From assembly GCF_001642475.1 (NCBI RefSeq), contig NW_019174105.1:1-45842 (forward strand): 45,842 bases of DNA, written 5' to 3'. Shown here one piece after another: positions 10,851-22,529 of the stretch. The notes beneath the pieces are model-generated. The model did no database searches. It had not been told where the DNA came from and saw only the letters and a list, made by a program, of their open reading frames with translations. The DNA is from Fonsecaea monophora (taxonomy: Eukaryota; Ascomycota; Eurotiomycetes; Chaetothyriales; Herpotrichiellaceae). The position numbers and the translations under genes were made by a program. Positions within the stretch are counted from its first letter, which is position 1. Each line of letters opens with the position of its first letter.

Positions 10851-13800
10851 CTGCGCTATTGTTGGTGTGTGAACCACTTCCCCGGAAAGTTTTCCACTTA
10901 CTAGAAATTTGAAACGGCCTTTGGATCATGCTATTATTGCCTCATCAATCCTCCGTGCCTACCTCACTCTTGTCACCAACTCCTCCTTCTGGGCAAGCTC
11001 CAGAGGGCCGCCACGCCCACATCGGCGGTGCTCCCGGTGGCGTCGTTCTGGAAAATGAATCAGGGGCTACCCGCCAAGTCAAACAACAAGCCTTCTCCGG
11101 GGCAATGGCGGTTGAACTTCCGCTTGAAACTGGCGAATTTCACTTACAAAGTCAATTGTGTGAAAGGTTTGCTCCCATCACCCGCTATCACCCACTCACC
11201 AACCCCTTGCTTCCTTGTAGGTACTCGTAGGAAGTTCTGTGGATTCCTAGGTACCTAGAAGGAACCGCAGGCGCTGGAACTTCTCGCTACCCTTTGCTCC
11301 CCTCGTTCAGCTGCGATAGTAGGCCCCAACTCTATTCCCCTGAAAGCCTGGTGCCCTTCCAATGATACGGTACCGGCTGTTGGATTGTTCGATTCGAAGT
11401 TCTAAGCGAGCGACAGAAAGGAGAAGGACTCCCTAGGTAGAGCTTCCTTGCTCCTAGCTGGTGATGCTTTCCGGCTCTCTTGTTTGCTATCTATCCCTTG
11501 TCATCAATGTCCATGTTTCTCCGTTATCCATCCCTTTTCATCCTCTCACTTCCACCTCACCTTTTCACTTGCCTTTCACCCGCGCTTGGCTCAGAATCTG
11601 CCTTGGGCTGTGCGTCTACCCTAGTCAGCGCAGTCGAATCATTGTTGCAAAAACTCATCACCGGTGAACCTTGTGACCCATGCCTGTCTCTGCTTTACCC
11701 GCCCGCCTGCATTGTGACATGTCAGACATTTTCCTTTTTCCCACCTTGTCCCCCCAATCCACTTCCCCTCTTCGTCGTCTACGTAGAGAGTGAAGGGGAA
11801 CCTGGTCCGCTCATCTTCCGGATCCTTTGGCGGCCCTTGTTTTTCTCCAGGTCTTTTCGTCATACAGGACGAGTAGACAAACTGAGTCATTTTGAAATTC
11901 CCCGCCTGCTGCAAGGGTACCGTCTGCTGCTTGTTGGCCGTCACCCAAAAAAACACCCTTTCCGGTGCAGAATTTGTCGGTCAGCCAGTAAATAGCCAGC
12001 AGATTGCAACAGATTGCCCCCAGAACCGAGTAAAGGATCATCGTCATCATGGAACTCGGGTACAAGTACAGCAGGGTGGGGCAACATCGAGCGCAGTCAC
12101 ACACCCTGCCGACTCGAATGCTTTGATCGGGAAACCGAGGCGACGCCCACTACTACGAAGTACTACCCGTCTTCGTACGACTGTCACCCGCCAACTCCTG
12201 AAATCTGACCCTGGTCAATGACACGTCCAGCTCTCTGCGCTTCACTCTAAACCCCACGGCCGCCCTTTTCGATCGCCAATCACCGCCCCAGCGCGCCCTG
12301 ACAGCTCTCCCTCTCCCGTACAGGCCCAAACTGAATCAATTTACCCACGAATCCGTCGGGCATGACCGCCTTTTTCACCGCCTTCTCTATCCCACGTCGC
12401 CGAAGGTTCGATTGGTGAGAAAACAAGAAAATTCGATGATTACAACTTCAAAATCCAGTATAATGTCAAAACTTGGGTCAGGCCTGTGCGGCGCGCTGGT
12501 CACGAGATGCATGGAAACGAGGAGGATGACATGCTGCTGATGCAGCAGCAGTTGGTGGGCGGCGCCTCCTTGTCACATAACTCGGTACAGGGCACTGGGC
12601 ACCGAAGAGGATTCCTAGCCTGCTTGTTCGCCACTGGACCAGCGAACAAGCAAAAGCTTCTGGGGGCAGTCTAGCGGCATGCCCAATGCTAGCCGAGTGG
12701 TGGAACGGCCAGCGCTAGAGGTAATATACTCTTCGGTAAGAATGCTCCCCGGCCTGCGGAAGACCAGGATTGTTGTTCCTAGCACTGTTCAGCTTGGTCC
12801 ACTCGAGCTCCGGTCAGGGGTAAATTCCACTCTGGCAGACTGAGGCCCATGCATATCGATCCTCCGAATCACAAGGCCCCAAAGGTACCGTTGTCGCGGT
12901 TCCTGGCCTCAGATGCGCTTTTATTTCTACTGGCCGTGGTACATGATGCCGAAATTTTTGCTAGACCCGATTCCGCCGCCTTAATTGGCTGGCAAGCTGA
13001 CCTGGTACGAGTGTCAACCCGGGTTGTTGCTACTAACCCCCCTGTCCATTCCACCAGCTTGTTTTTTTTTTCTTTTCCACCTTCCTTTTCCCTTTTTGAT
13101 ACGACCTGACGTTTGCTGAGTCCTTTCGTCACCCAAGAGTCTCCTTGTCATGACGCTTCAATTGGGATCCACACCGCTACCGTCGCATGGCAGCCCTGAA
13201 ACCCACTTTCTGGGGCCCAAACGGCAGAGAAAAGCCAAAGTGCACAAGGGGAGCGGCTTCTGGCCTTCTTTCTCCATTTTTTTCAACATCCCGGCACCTC
13301 GACTCCATTCGGTGCCCACCTGGCCAGGGATCTAACAACATCCCACCTGGGGCACAAGTTGCACCCTTCCCCGAGTATCACGCACCACTTCCCGGCCCTT
13401 CCTGACTTTCAACCCGAGTTGCCCAACTCTCGCTCGAAGCGTCCGATTTGAAGAAGCATCATCTGGCACCCCCGTCCCGTGCGGGCATTTATTTCGGGTG
13501 ACTGCAAACTGGTCTGACGGCATCTACGGCTCAGGCTCTAGCGCTGTGACTGGAGCTGCCCAACACCGCCTTCTGTGGACAACCGGGCGCGGATGTCAGA
13601 GACTTTTGCCCTGATTGCCTTCTTTTTTCTCTTTCCGCACTCCCTCGCCCGTGTAACAGTGGCTGTATTTGGACCACTGACTATTCGCAAAATGTCTCCA
13701 TCGCAAGGTTCTGCTCGCTGCCGCGCTCTGTGCTATCCCAACTGCTCCGCAGTCCACCGCCTCTTCCACGCGGCGGCGGATGCACCATTCCGCCAGAAAA

Positions 13801-13975
13801 GAAAGATGAGAGTGCCCCGCCCGCCCTGTCTATCGTTTCTCGATCCTTTGTCTCCTGGAAATTTCCTTTCCCTTATTATGACCGCCCGCCTCGCGCCGTT
13901 GTGCTAAATGACCCTCCTCTTCGCTCACCTCCCTTCCCGTTCTCACACGACGAGTCCTTGTCATCCTCGGTGACG
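10851..13975. other. Gene-free stretch, distal half (upstream of the MFS gene)
   Basis: No gene is supported. The stretch contains several pyrimidine-rich blocks (about 11470-11600, 11740-11780, 13060-13105, 13610-13640 and 13900-13960) like those found in fungal promoters and 5' leaders. The last block runs up to the MFS start codon. Open frames up to 171 codons occur, but they are Pro/Ser/Leu-rich translations of the pyrimidine blocks with no domain. An upstream non-coding exon or a long non-coding RNA cannot be excluded from sequence alone. Confidence 0.45.
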
Positions 13976-15823
13976 ATGTCGAACCCCTTCACCAAACTGT
14001 TCCCACGTGAACTCTGGCGGAAATACTTTGACAGTGGTTTTCCGTATAAACAGTTGTTCATTCTGTGTACGTCATCTCGCAGGCTCTCCCAAATTGGCAA
14101 GCTGTCGCGAATCACTAACACATCCGACAGCAATATGTCGCCTATGCGAACCAATCGCCTTCATGTCAATATTCCCCTATGCATACCGCATGATTGAATC
14201 GTTCAACATCACCCAAGACGAATCACAAATATCGGTATATGCAGGAATGCTCATTACAGCCTTTGCCTTTGCCGAATTTTCCTCTGGTCTGGTTTGGGGC
14301 CAAGTTAGCGACCATGTTGGGCGCAAGCCTGTCCTGATTATGGGACTTGCCGGGACGGCCTTGAGCATGATATGCTTTGGATTTGCACCGAATCTACCTT
14401 GTGCCATTCTCGCCAGAGCGGTCGGCGGACTCTTGAACGGCAACGTGGGGGTGCTTCAGACCACGGTGGCAGAGCTGGTTACGAAAAAGGAGCATCAGCC
14501 TCGCGCGTATTCCATCATGCCCGTGGTCTGGAGTATTGGTTCCATCATTGGCCCCTCGATAGGCGGAACCCTGGCCGAACCCTGTGAAACCCTCGGGTTT
14601 CGGCGCGGCGGATTGTTCGACAAGTTCCCCTTTTTGTTGCCCAATCTCGTCTGTGTCGCAGTGCTCCTCTGCGGCATTACCGTTGGAGTTCTTTTTCTCG
14701 AAGAAACACATACCGAGAAAAAGGGTTGTCGTGACGCCTGCCATGCGCTGGTCAAGGTGATTCTCCAACGGCTCGGGCTGGAAAGTCTTTTGTCGCGATT
14801 CGGTAAGATTCGTTCTGCTTCAGGAAACCCAGCGGACCCGTTCGACCATCGCGATCCGCCTCCGGGATACCGGAGTACGGAAAACTCGCCGCTTCTGCGC
14901 TCAGCCTCCACCAAAGAGCTGGACTTGGAGATGCTGCGGGAGAAAGAAGTTCGCAGCCTCGCCAACCCCTTTAACAGGCAGGTGAAACTAATCATCTTCT
15001 CATACGCGATTCTTGCATAGTATGTGCCATGTTCTTTGCTTCCCACCTGGCCCCTAGCTGCGACTGACATGTTCTTTGTAGCCATAGCGTTTCGTTCGAC
15101 GCCTTGATGCCCACCTTTCTTGCCGAAGAGCCCATGCAGACGAAGCCTGTCCTTCCCTTCCTATTTTCTGGAGGCTTCGGCATGAGCGCCAAATCTATCG
15201 GCACCATGCTAGCAGTCCAGGGCGCCTACTCAATCATGGCGCAATTCTGGATCTTCCCCTACATGGTCCGACGCATTGGCGTGCTCTCTGTGACCCGGCT
15301 TACGTTGACCAGTTGGCCTCTACTGTACTTCGCCGTGCCATATCTGGTGCTTGTCCCAGAACAGTACCAGAAGGTCGCCATCTACACCGCCCTTCTATCC
15401 AAAATGACCTTTCAAGCAATGTCATTTCCTTCAAATGCAATTCTTCTCGCCAATGCTGTCTACTCCAAGAAAGTGCTCGGACGGGTCAATGGCACTGCTG
15501 CATCGATGGCATGCTTGGCACGCGCCTGTGGGCCCGTTGTTACGGGCTTGGTTCACACAGCTGGACTGAAACTTGGCTGCGGCGGTCTGGCGTGGTGGGC
15601 ATGCGGACTGGTCTGTGCCGCAGGTGCCCTGGAATGCTACTGGGTGGAAGACCCCGACGAGAACCCGGATCGTCTGGCGAGCGAAGGAGAAGAATGCACC
15701 TGCGAGCCGTTGATGCATCCCTCGGTCGTTGAGGGAGGTGAAGAATGCCTCTCGCCTCGCATTGAGCGACTGGCCTTTATCGAGGACCTGGATCTTACCG
15801 AGAGCAGCCCAGAGAAGTCTTGA
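13976..15823 (+). CDS. MFS transporter, DHA1-like (573 aa, 3 exons)
   Basis: Exons 13976-14066, 14131-15019 and 15082-15823. Introns of 64 and 62 bp restore one frame, giving QLFILSICRLCEPIAF across the first junction and AILAYHSVSFDALMP across the second. The protein has the MFS fold: the signature GQVSDHVGRKPV between TM2 and TM3, a Gly/Pro-rich TM5 (IGSIIGPSIGG), a long hydrophilic central loop with acidic and basic runs (about 280-350), then a second six-helix half and an acidic C-terminal tail. The CRLCEPIAF start of TM1 resembles the fungal YCR023C/zinc-induced-facilitator-like branch of drug:H+ antiporters. It is probably a plasma- or vacuolar-membrane exporter; the substrate is not predictable. 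The ATG follows a CT-rich leader. Confidence 0.9.
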
Positions 15824-16809
15824 GCCCGGCCCCCTAGCTCTCACCAACAGCAGGACTGGTTTGGGACATTCTGCTTTCTCCACGGTTGGACATTCGACAT
15901 CTACGTCGCCTCTTCAACACACTTTCGGCCCTTTCTTACCGAGGCTGGAGTTCTACATCTGCAGGCTGAGCGACTGCCGGTGCATTCTTGTTCCACGCGT
16001 GCGAAATTTTCTTTCTCAACTGATGACCCGAAATTTTACGGAAACAAAAAGACTGGATTCCAATACGGCGCGAGCCGCGATACCATAACACGAAATCAAT
16101 TAGAAGGTGCTGGATGGCGAAGGAATCGATGGGTATTATTGGCAAGGGATTTTGTTTGGGACGGCGCGTTTGTTTTTTCCACCTTTTTGCACCTTGTCTG
16201 CGACCCTATGCGACGCACTGGATTTTGTTGAATTGCTATTTGTGTACTTTTTCATTTTCATCATTTTACGAAAAAAAATATTGGGAGGTCTTTTGTCCAA
16301 GATACCTTGCAGGTTTGCGCCTGGCAACTTGAAATGTCTGTTTTTATCGATTGGGAGGTGTTGCGAAGTGGTCTGGTGGTGGTGTCCACAATCTGTATGT
16401 AACTATAGCCTGTACGTTAAGAGGAAGGAATCACAACCGAGTGAGTCGTATAGCGACCATCGAATGATATGAAGAGTTCGGGGGATCTAGATTTCGGTGT
16501 TTTTGTGGGTTGACCTTTTCTAGCCGTCGTATATGAGATGCTGTTGGGTATGATTGCTCCAACATCTTCTGACTTGAGATGATTGTTGAATGTTATTGAG
16601 CCTCATCAGCCTCACCTCCCTCTCTACCTGGGGCGGCGACGAGTCTCTTTGTAGAAATCGCCTCGGAGCTTGGCAGCCGATGTTTCGGCAACGGCGCCGT
16701 CAACCTCGTCCGAAACCATTTCTCAGTTCAACCGCATTCCGACACTCTAGAAACTCCTTCTCCAGTTCATCGTCCTTGTGTACTCTTCGTGCCACATTGT
16801 AACTTCAAT
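15824..16809. other. Intergenic region after the MFS gene and promoter of the CoA-transferase
   Basis: No gene is seen. The first part is a T-rich 3' region (about 16150-16290). The last 200 bp are pyrimidine-rich and lead to the CoA-transferase start. Confidence 0.5.
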
Positions 16810-18889
16810 ATGGATGCCGGCAGAGCTCTCCGACGAGCCTTAGCGGGCCAACGTGGCTGCACTTCCCTCCTTCGACCCCGACCTCAGACATCGGTCAAGT
16901 CGCGGAGATATTTCGCATCTGTCCAAGACTCGTCAGCAAGCACAAAGACCGGGAAAATTGCACCGCTGGAAGGCGTCCGGGTGCTGGACATGACACGTGT
17001 ATTGGCTGGCGTGAGTACTTTGCTTGTTTTCCTCTCGAGCTTGAGCAGTTCTGTATGCTGGCAAGTGGTCCCAGTGGCGTTGCACCCTGCTGGTCGGGGG
17101 CCGAAACACTGCATATACCATTGTGGATCAACGACTGACCTGGCTGGACATTGAACCTCACAGCCATATTGCACACAAATTCTGGGCGACCTAGGGTAGG
17201 TACGCAATCATATTTCCCAGCCTTCTCCATATTGCGGGCTTCGAAACGCCGGAAAAAGCCGAGCACCCCCAAAATATCTGTTCCCGACACAATGATGTGG
17301 GTTTCTGCCGCTGACAGAGATTCTTCGAAACGTCTAGTGCGGAAATCATCAAGATTGAACATCCTACGCGAGGCGATGATACGAGAGCCTGGGGCCCGCC
17401 GTACGCAAAGTATAAAGGAGATGGTAATGAAAAGTCCACTGGCAGAGGGGCAATTCGCCTCCCCGGTTTTCCAAAATCTCCAACGCAAGAGGTGCCATCG
17501 ACTGACTCGACCTCTGCCGTGTTACTACTATAGCGGCAGCAAAAGGCGGCAGACCCGGGGAGAGTGCGTATTTTATCGGCGTGAGTTCCTCTAGCTCTGA
17601 TCAATGCGCATTCTGGTTACGCTTGTCATTTCTGGGGCGCCGTGTGCTGACGTGGAGGGATTCACTCACTTTCTTTCAGGTCAACCGCAACAAGAAATCC
17701 GTCGGTCTCTCGTTCCAGCAACCCGAGGGCATCAAAATCCTGCATGAGCTGGCCAAGACGTCGGATGTGTTGGTGGAAAACTACATTCCAGGTATGTGGC
17801 CCTGTTCATCTGCCGGCAGTCGGAAGGGAATGGTGGAAACATGGATGGGAGACTTGTTTCCTGGTTGGATACCGTAAACTGACCACTTTGCATGACACTG
17901 GTAGGGGCCTTGAAAAAATACCGGCTAGACTACGAGTCAATACGGAAGATTAATCCTCGGTGAGTATTTTCGTGGAACAACTTCTCTCCCTCCTCCCTCT
18001 TCGTCCTACTGACAGAGTCCACTGATACTTTGCCCCATGAATCAGTCTAATCTATGCTTCTATAACCGGCTACGGCCAATACGGCCCCTACAGCCCTCGC
18101 GCTGGCTACGACGTCATGGTGGAAGCCGAAATGGGTCTCATGCACATCACAGGCGAGAGGAACGGGTCGCCAGTGAAAGTGGGCGTGGCGGTTACCGATC
18201 TGACAACAGGGCTCTACACGTGCAACGCCATTATGGCGTCTCTCTTGGCTCGCCAGAAGACGAACCAGGGCCAGCATCTTGACGTGGCCCTGGCGGATTG
18301 CCAAGTCGCGACCCTGGCCAACATTGCGAGCTCGGTGCTGATATCGGGTGAACGAGATGGTGGGCGTTGGGGCACAGCGCATCCGAGCATTGTGCCTTAC
18401 AAGGGTTTCAAGACGCTGGACGGAGACATCATGCTGGGCGGCGGCAATGATCGACTCTTCGGTATCATCTGCGACAAACTGGGGCGGCCAGAGTGGAAGA
18501 GCGACGCTCGCTTCGTCACAAACGACGTGCGAGTGCAGAACCGCGACGTGCTCGAGGACATGATCGAGAAGATCACACAGACCAAGACCACGAAGGAGTG
18601 GCTGGCCGTGCTCGAGGGTAGCGGTATGCCCTACGCGGCCATCAACGACGTCAAGGACACCCTGGACCATGAGCACGTCCGTGCCCGTGGCATGGTCACC
18701 GAGCTCGATCACCAGGCGTGCGGCAAGATCAAGGTTGTCAGCCACCCGGTCAAGTACTCAGAGAGCGCTGCTGGGGCCCGTAGCGCCCCTCCAACGTTGG
18801 GTGAACACACCGACGTGGTGCTGAGGGATCTGCTCCAGATGGGGGACAAGGAGATTGAGACGTTGCGACAATCTGGAGTGGTGGCGTAG
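16810..18889 (+). CDS. Family III CoA-transferase (CaiB/BaiF), probably mitochondrial (458 aa, 7 exons)
   Basis: Exons 16810-17010, 17164-17195, 17338-17423, 17534-17580, 17680-17791, 17905-17959 and 18046-18889; all phases agree. The spliced N-half reads GVRVLDMTRVLAG, then PYCTQILGDLGAEIIKIE, then RGDDTRAWGPPYAK, the hallmark CaiB/BaiF start, followed by VNRNKKSVGLSF. Later come ITGYGQYGPYSPRAGYD and HLDVALADCQ; Asp262 in the latter is the likely nucleophile that forms the aspartyl-CoA anhydride. Residues 1-40 are Arg-rich with almost no acid, fitting a mitochondrial presequence. The closest family I recognise is succinyl-CoA:glutarate CoA-transferase (SUGCT-like), moving CoA between dicarboxylic acids; an AMACR-like racemase is the alternative. 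Read without introns, exon 3 runs into stops; with the 110-bp intron at 17424-17533 (branch CTGAC) it is intact, so this is not a pseudogene. Confidence 0.9.
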
Positions 18890-19790
18890 AAGCGAGCGAC
18901 TGGGCGAGCACGGTCACAATCTGCACATAATCTAAGAGAAAAGCTTCCTCCAAGGCGGTAGACACAACATGCCAACGGAACAAAAAGGCATGATATGATG
19001 AACCAATTTTAGGATCATCAATGGCGGTCGAAAAAGAGGAGATGAGGAGGCCACGCCTGGCCTCCTCCTGGTATTTATGCAACAATCTATCTAGTGGATG
19101 GCCTGAGGTAGACTAGAAATATCACGAAACCGACGCTAGAGCGAGGTGATTCCATCACTCCTATTATATATGTGTAGTGCAGAGACGTGGGGTGTGCACC
19201 AGTGGGCATGTTACCTCGGTATCCTTCCTCGGTGGAGTTGTCTGGCTATCTGGGGTGCAGAGTGGGGGATGTGAGTACTTCGTTTTCCGCCTAGGGTAGG
19301 GTAGGGGAGGGGAGGACTTCTCATGGCGTCGGAGAGAATCGCAATGAGAAGGCTTGTACATATATCTGCGGCAATAGGGATTCTCTTCTCTTTCCCCTGC
19401 GCGCTTTGTGTTGAGCGCAGGCAGTGCAGGGGTTGAACTGTGAGATCCGAGTAAAGACACCAGAGGTAGAGAAAGGCGCAGGCAGATCAACCAACCACCA
19501 ACCAACCGAGTCACCAAGTCACCACCATTTCGCTTCAAGGATTTCTTCTTCCGCACCCAACACCCCCCCGGGGCCACCCCAGCTGATTGTCTTCACACAC
19601 TTTGCTTGGCTGGCTCCTGGCGGCCCTTTCTCCGGCAATCTCCCTCCATTGGACAATTGACCGAGGTCCGTCTCCTACCCTCCTCCACTCAGACAAAAGG
19701 CGGAGGCCGACTACAAAAACGTTACCCCGGTACAGAGGTGTAACGTCCACCCATCTCCGCCCTACACAGAAACAGGGATGAGGAGAAGTG
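18890..19790. other. Intergenic region between the CoA-transferase and the CTF1-like factor
   Basis: No gene is seen. It holds the 3' region of the CoA-transferase and the promoter of the transcription factor, with GGGGAGG-type purine runs near 19300 and CCAACCAAC runs near 19490-19505. Confidence 0.5.
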
Positions 19791-22247
19791 ATGGAGGCAC
19801 CACAGATGCGCAAGAGGAAGCGCTCGGCTATCGCATGCACGCGCTGCCACGATCGAAAAGTTCGGTGTTCGCTGGCCTTTCAGGGCATCCCGTGTGCAAA
19901 TTGTGCTCAGGATGGCACCATTTGCAAGGTCTATGGCCAGCAGCACGATGTGGCGGTGCCCATGTCTTCTCCTGGTCATCAGTTGGGCCACCTTCCGCCC
20001 CCGATCGACTACAATAGCCGTCCAGATCAAGCGACACTGCCACCAAGGCCACTTTACCCGCTGGTGCCATCTCCAAGATCTATACACAGTACCGAGGCAA
20101 CGTTTCAACAAGCATCGGATCCCATTGCAGTCCCCCGGGACCACGTAAGTGCGGAGCAGAGTCCTGTCCATGTCCCGTCCCGAGACGGTCAAAGGGGGCT
20201 GGACACCTCAAGTGAGATTCCAGTCAGCACTCAGCAAACGCCTACCACGGGTTCGGTGTCGATATCTGACAAGCCCCGCGGACCTGAGTCCCCTCGGGAC
20301 AATCGTGTGCCTTATTATGCCGGTAATTCTCTACCTCTCTGGTGTGGCTGAACAGTAAGTCGGTACTGACTTTCTCGCTCAGGCGAGGGTAAGGGACTCG
20401 AATTCGTGTTCGACATCTGCTCCCCAAATCGGCCAGTGAAGGGCAGCCCTTATATCATCAGTCGCAATGTCCTCAATCGACAGTTGTTCAAACCCGAGAT
20501 AAGTCCCGGTGCCAGGCCCCAGTTCTCGCCCTCGGTCTGCACGCAGCTCCTTCGAACTTTCTTTCACTACGTCTACCCTGTTTTACCTGTCGTCAATGCC
20601 GGGGAGTTTATCACTACGTACTCCAAAGACCCGGACGGCGTCAGCTGTCTGTTGCTGTGGTCGGTGTTTTTTGCTGCATCCATCTTCATTGATGCTGAAA
20701 CCCTCAAGACCGCCGGGTTTCAATCTCGGAAGGTCCTGAAGCAATTGTGCTTCCAGAATGCCAAGGCAAGATACATAGATGCGTCCAACGGATGAGACAC
20801 AGCGAGCTGACGGCATCCAGAGGACATATGATGCACAGCTTGAGACCAACAAGTCCGCTGTCATAGCGTCGGTGCTGCTCCTGGGCTACTGGGCCGTTGA
20901 TCTGGAGGATCTGGACGGGCCCTGCTACTGGATCGGTGCGGCAATCCATCTCTGCTTCAGCATAGGACTCCATCGGGAACCCAGGTATTCGCGGCTTCCA
21001 CGATGTCCTTTTCCTCCGTCACAACTAGCACTGTGGAGACGGTTGTGGTGGTGCGCCTACTATCGCGATGCCTGGCTCTCCTTGATTACTGGGAGACCTA
21101 TGCGCGTCCACCTCGACGACTGCGATCTGGAACTACCATTGGTTCCCGACGTCTTGGAAGATCTCAAAGATCTGACTCCGGAACTGCGCGAAACATTCCT
21201 GCCACCCGACCTCGATGCTCTGGCGGACCTTTGGATTAAATTGCTGCGCTTGTCGATCAAGTTGGAAGACGCTCTCGTTCTCCATTACCGCCCGAGCAGG
21301 CCGCCGTTATCGTTGTCTCGATTGGACACTGATCATGCGGATATCTCGCATCTCCTCAACAGTCTTCCCACCGACATTGAGAACCAATCTCGCATTCTGA
21401 TGCTCCACATGAGTCATTTCCGATGCTATTGCCAGACGGTCATCATCGTGCTCCATCGCCCTTACATTCTTTCGACCCCCGTTCACTTGTCACCAGCTGA
21501 ACGAAGTAGACTCCAAATGGCGGCCACTCAGAGATCAAAGCTGGCCGCAGCCGACTCCACCAACACTCTCAACAGACTGATCGCGCAGGATATGATTGAG
21601 ACATCGCCTACGATGCTGGTAACCGTCATTGTGGTCACCATGCAGATCCACCTTTTTGAGCTTGCTCGATCCGACGGTATCATTCGTCAGCATGCGGGAC
21701 ATAATATGAACCTGCACCTGATGGTCCTCTCACACCTTAACAAGACCTTTTGGAGCGCAGAGATGTACCGGAACCTCTTCACCGAAGTCCTCAAAGTGCT
21801 CAACGCCGGTTCAGGGCACGTGGACCAATACTTGGGTTGCGGGGTGGGTTCACTGGAGGCGACCGGGCCTGCAAGTACTCCTCATGCTCGCGACGATCAG
21901 GTCAACGCCGTACACTCGCACTCGCACACGCACGCACACACGGTTCTGGAGAGTTGCGGGCTAGGCGCCGCGGGCTTTGACGAGTTCCTTGCGTCGTTTG
22001 GTCCGTTTGACAATTTTTACTATTTGTTTGATGAAGGGTAAGTCTGCTGGCGTGTCCTTTGAAATGTGTTTTTGTCAGGGGTCTGATGATGAAGTAGGAG
22101 GGTTGATTACAACAACAATAACAACAATAATAACGACAACGACACTGAAAATCCAGACACTAGCCTAGTATGAGGCTTGACGACGAATGACTTTGCAGTG
22201 ACCTGTACTTTTATGATCCATCCACTGGAGATCCGGATCTAGATTGA
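19791..22247 (+). CDS. Zn2Cys6 transcription factor, cutinase/fatty-acid regulator (CTF1/FarA) type (726 aa, 4 exons)
   Basis: Exons 19791-20322, 20383-20765, 20821-22037 and 22199-22247. Zinc cluster: Cys16, 19, 26, 35, 38 and 45. The CTRCHDRKVRC start and the GIPCANC second half are the pattern of CTF1-beta/FarA/FarB factors, which activate genes for fatty-acid and cutin use. Middle homology region: AVIASVLLLGYWAVDLED at about 315-333 and LWRRLWWCAYYRDAW at about 375-389, then HLDDCDLELP. Intron 2 (20766-20820, 55 bp) begins with GC, not GT; its GCAAGA donor, CTGAC branch and CCAG acceptor join NAK to RTYDAQ in phase 0. A last 49-nt exon (acidic, ends DPDLD) is preferred over the stop at 22039-22041, because GG|GTAAGT is a strong donor. 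A His-rich run (HSHSHTHAHT) lies near residue 669. The CTF1 link is by pattern, not proven. Confidence 0.87.
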
Positions 22248-22505
22248 GGTGCGTGATACCGATGCTTGGGGTTCGGGGGGCGTGACGTGGCAAGGGTATA
22301 TTTCTCGCATACTGAATGTCTCATGCGCTGAAAGATGGGAAGGGTTTGTCGGAATGAACCGGTGTGGCCGGCGTGTCAAATGTTGGTGAGCTCAAGACCG
22401 GGGACTCGGGGGGAAGACGGACGTTACAATGCAATGCAATGCAATGAATGGCAGACAGAACAGACATGTCAATCAATCCTGAGTACATGCTTTGGGATGA
22501 ACAGC

Positions 22506-22529
22506 ACTCGTACTCGTACTCGTACTCGA
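22506..22529. repeat. CTCGTA tandem repeat
   Basis: Four imperfect copies of a 6-bp unit lie in tandem in non-coding DNA. Confidence 0.7.

Noticed and set aside
11480..11995. 171-codon plus-strand frame in the gene-free stretch
   Set aside because: The translation is a Pro/Ser/Leu-rich reading of CT-rich DNA with no recognisable domain or splice-supported extension.
12690..12792. tRNA-like sequence: a GCCGAGTGGT box A-like start with TGCTAG and CTAGCA ends that could pair
   Set aside because: There is no GGTTCGANTCC box B and no consistent anticodon or T arm, so a chance match is more likely than a tRNA.
13575..13907. 110-codon frame upstream of the MFS gene
   Set aside because: It lies in pyrimidine-rich leader sequence, has no domain and overlaps another equally long frame.
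17424..17533. Stop codons in the CoA-transferase suggesting a pseudogene
   Set aside because: A phase-consistent intron with a CTGAC branch point removes them and restores family motifs on both sides.
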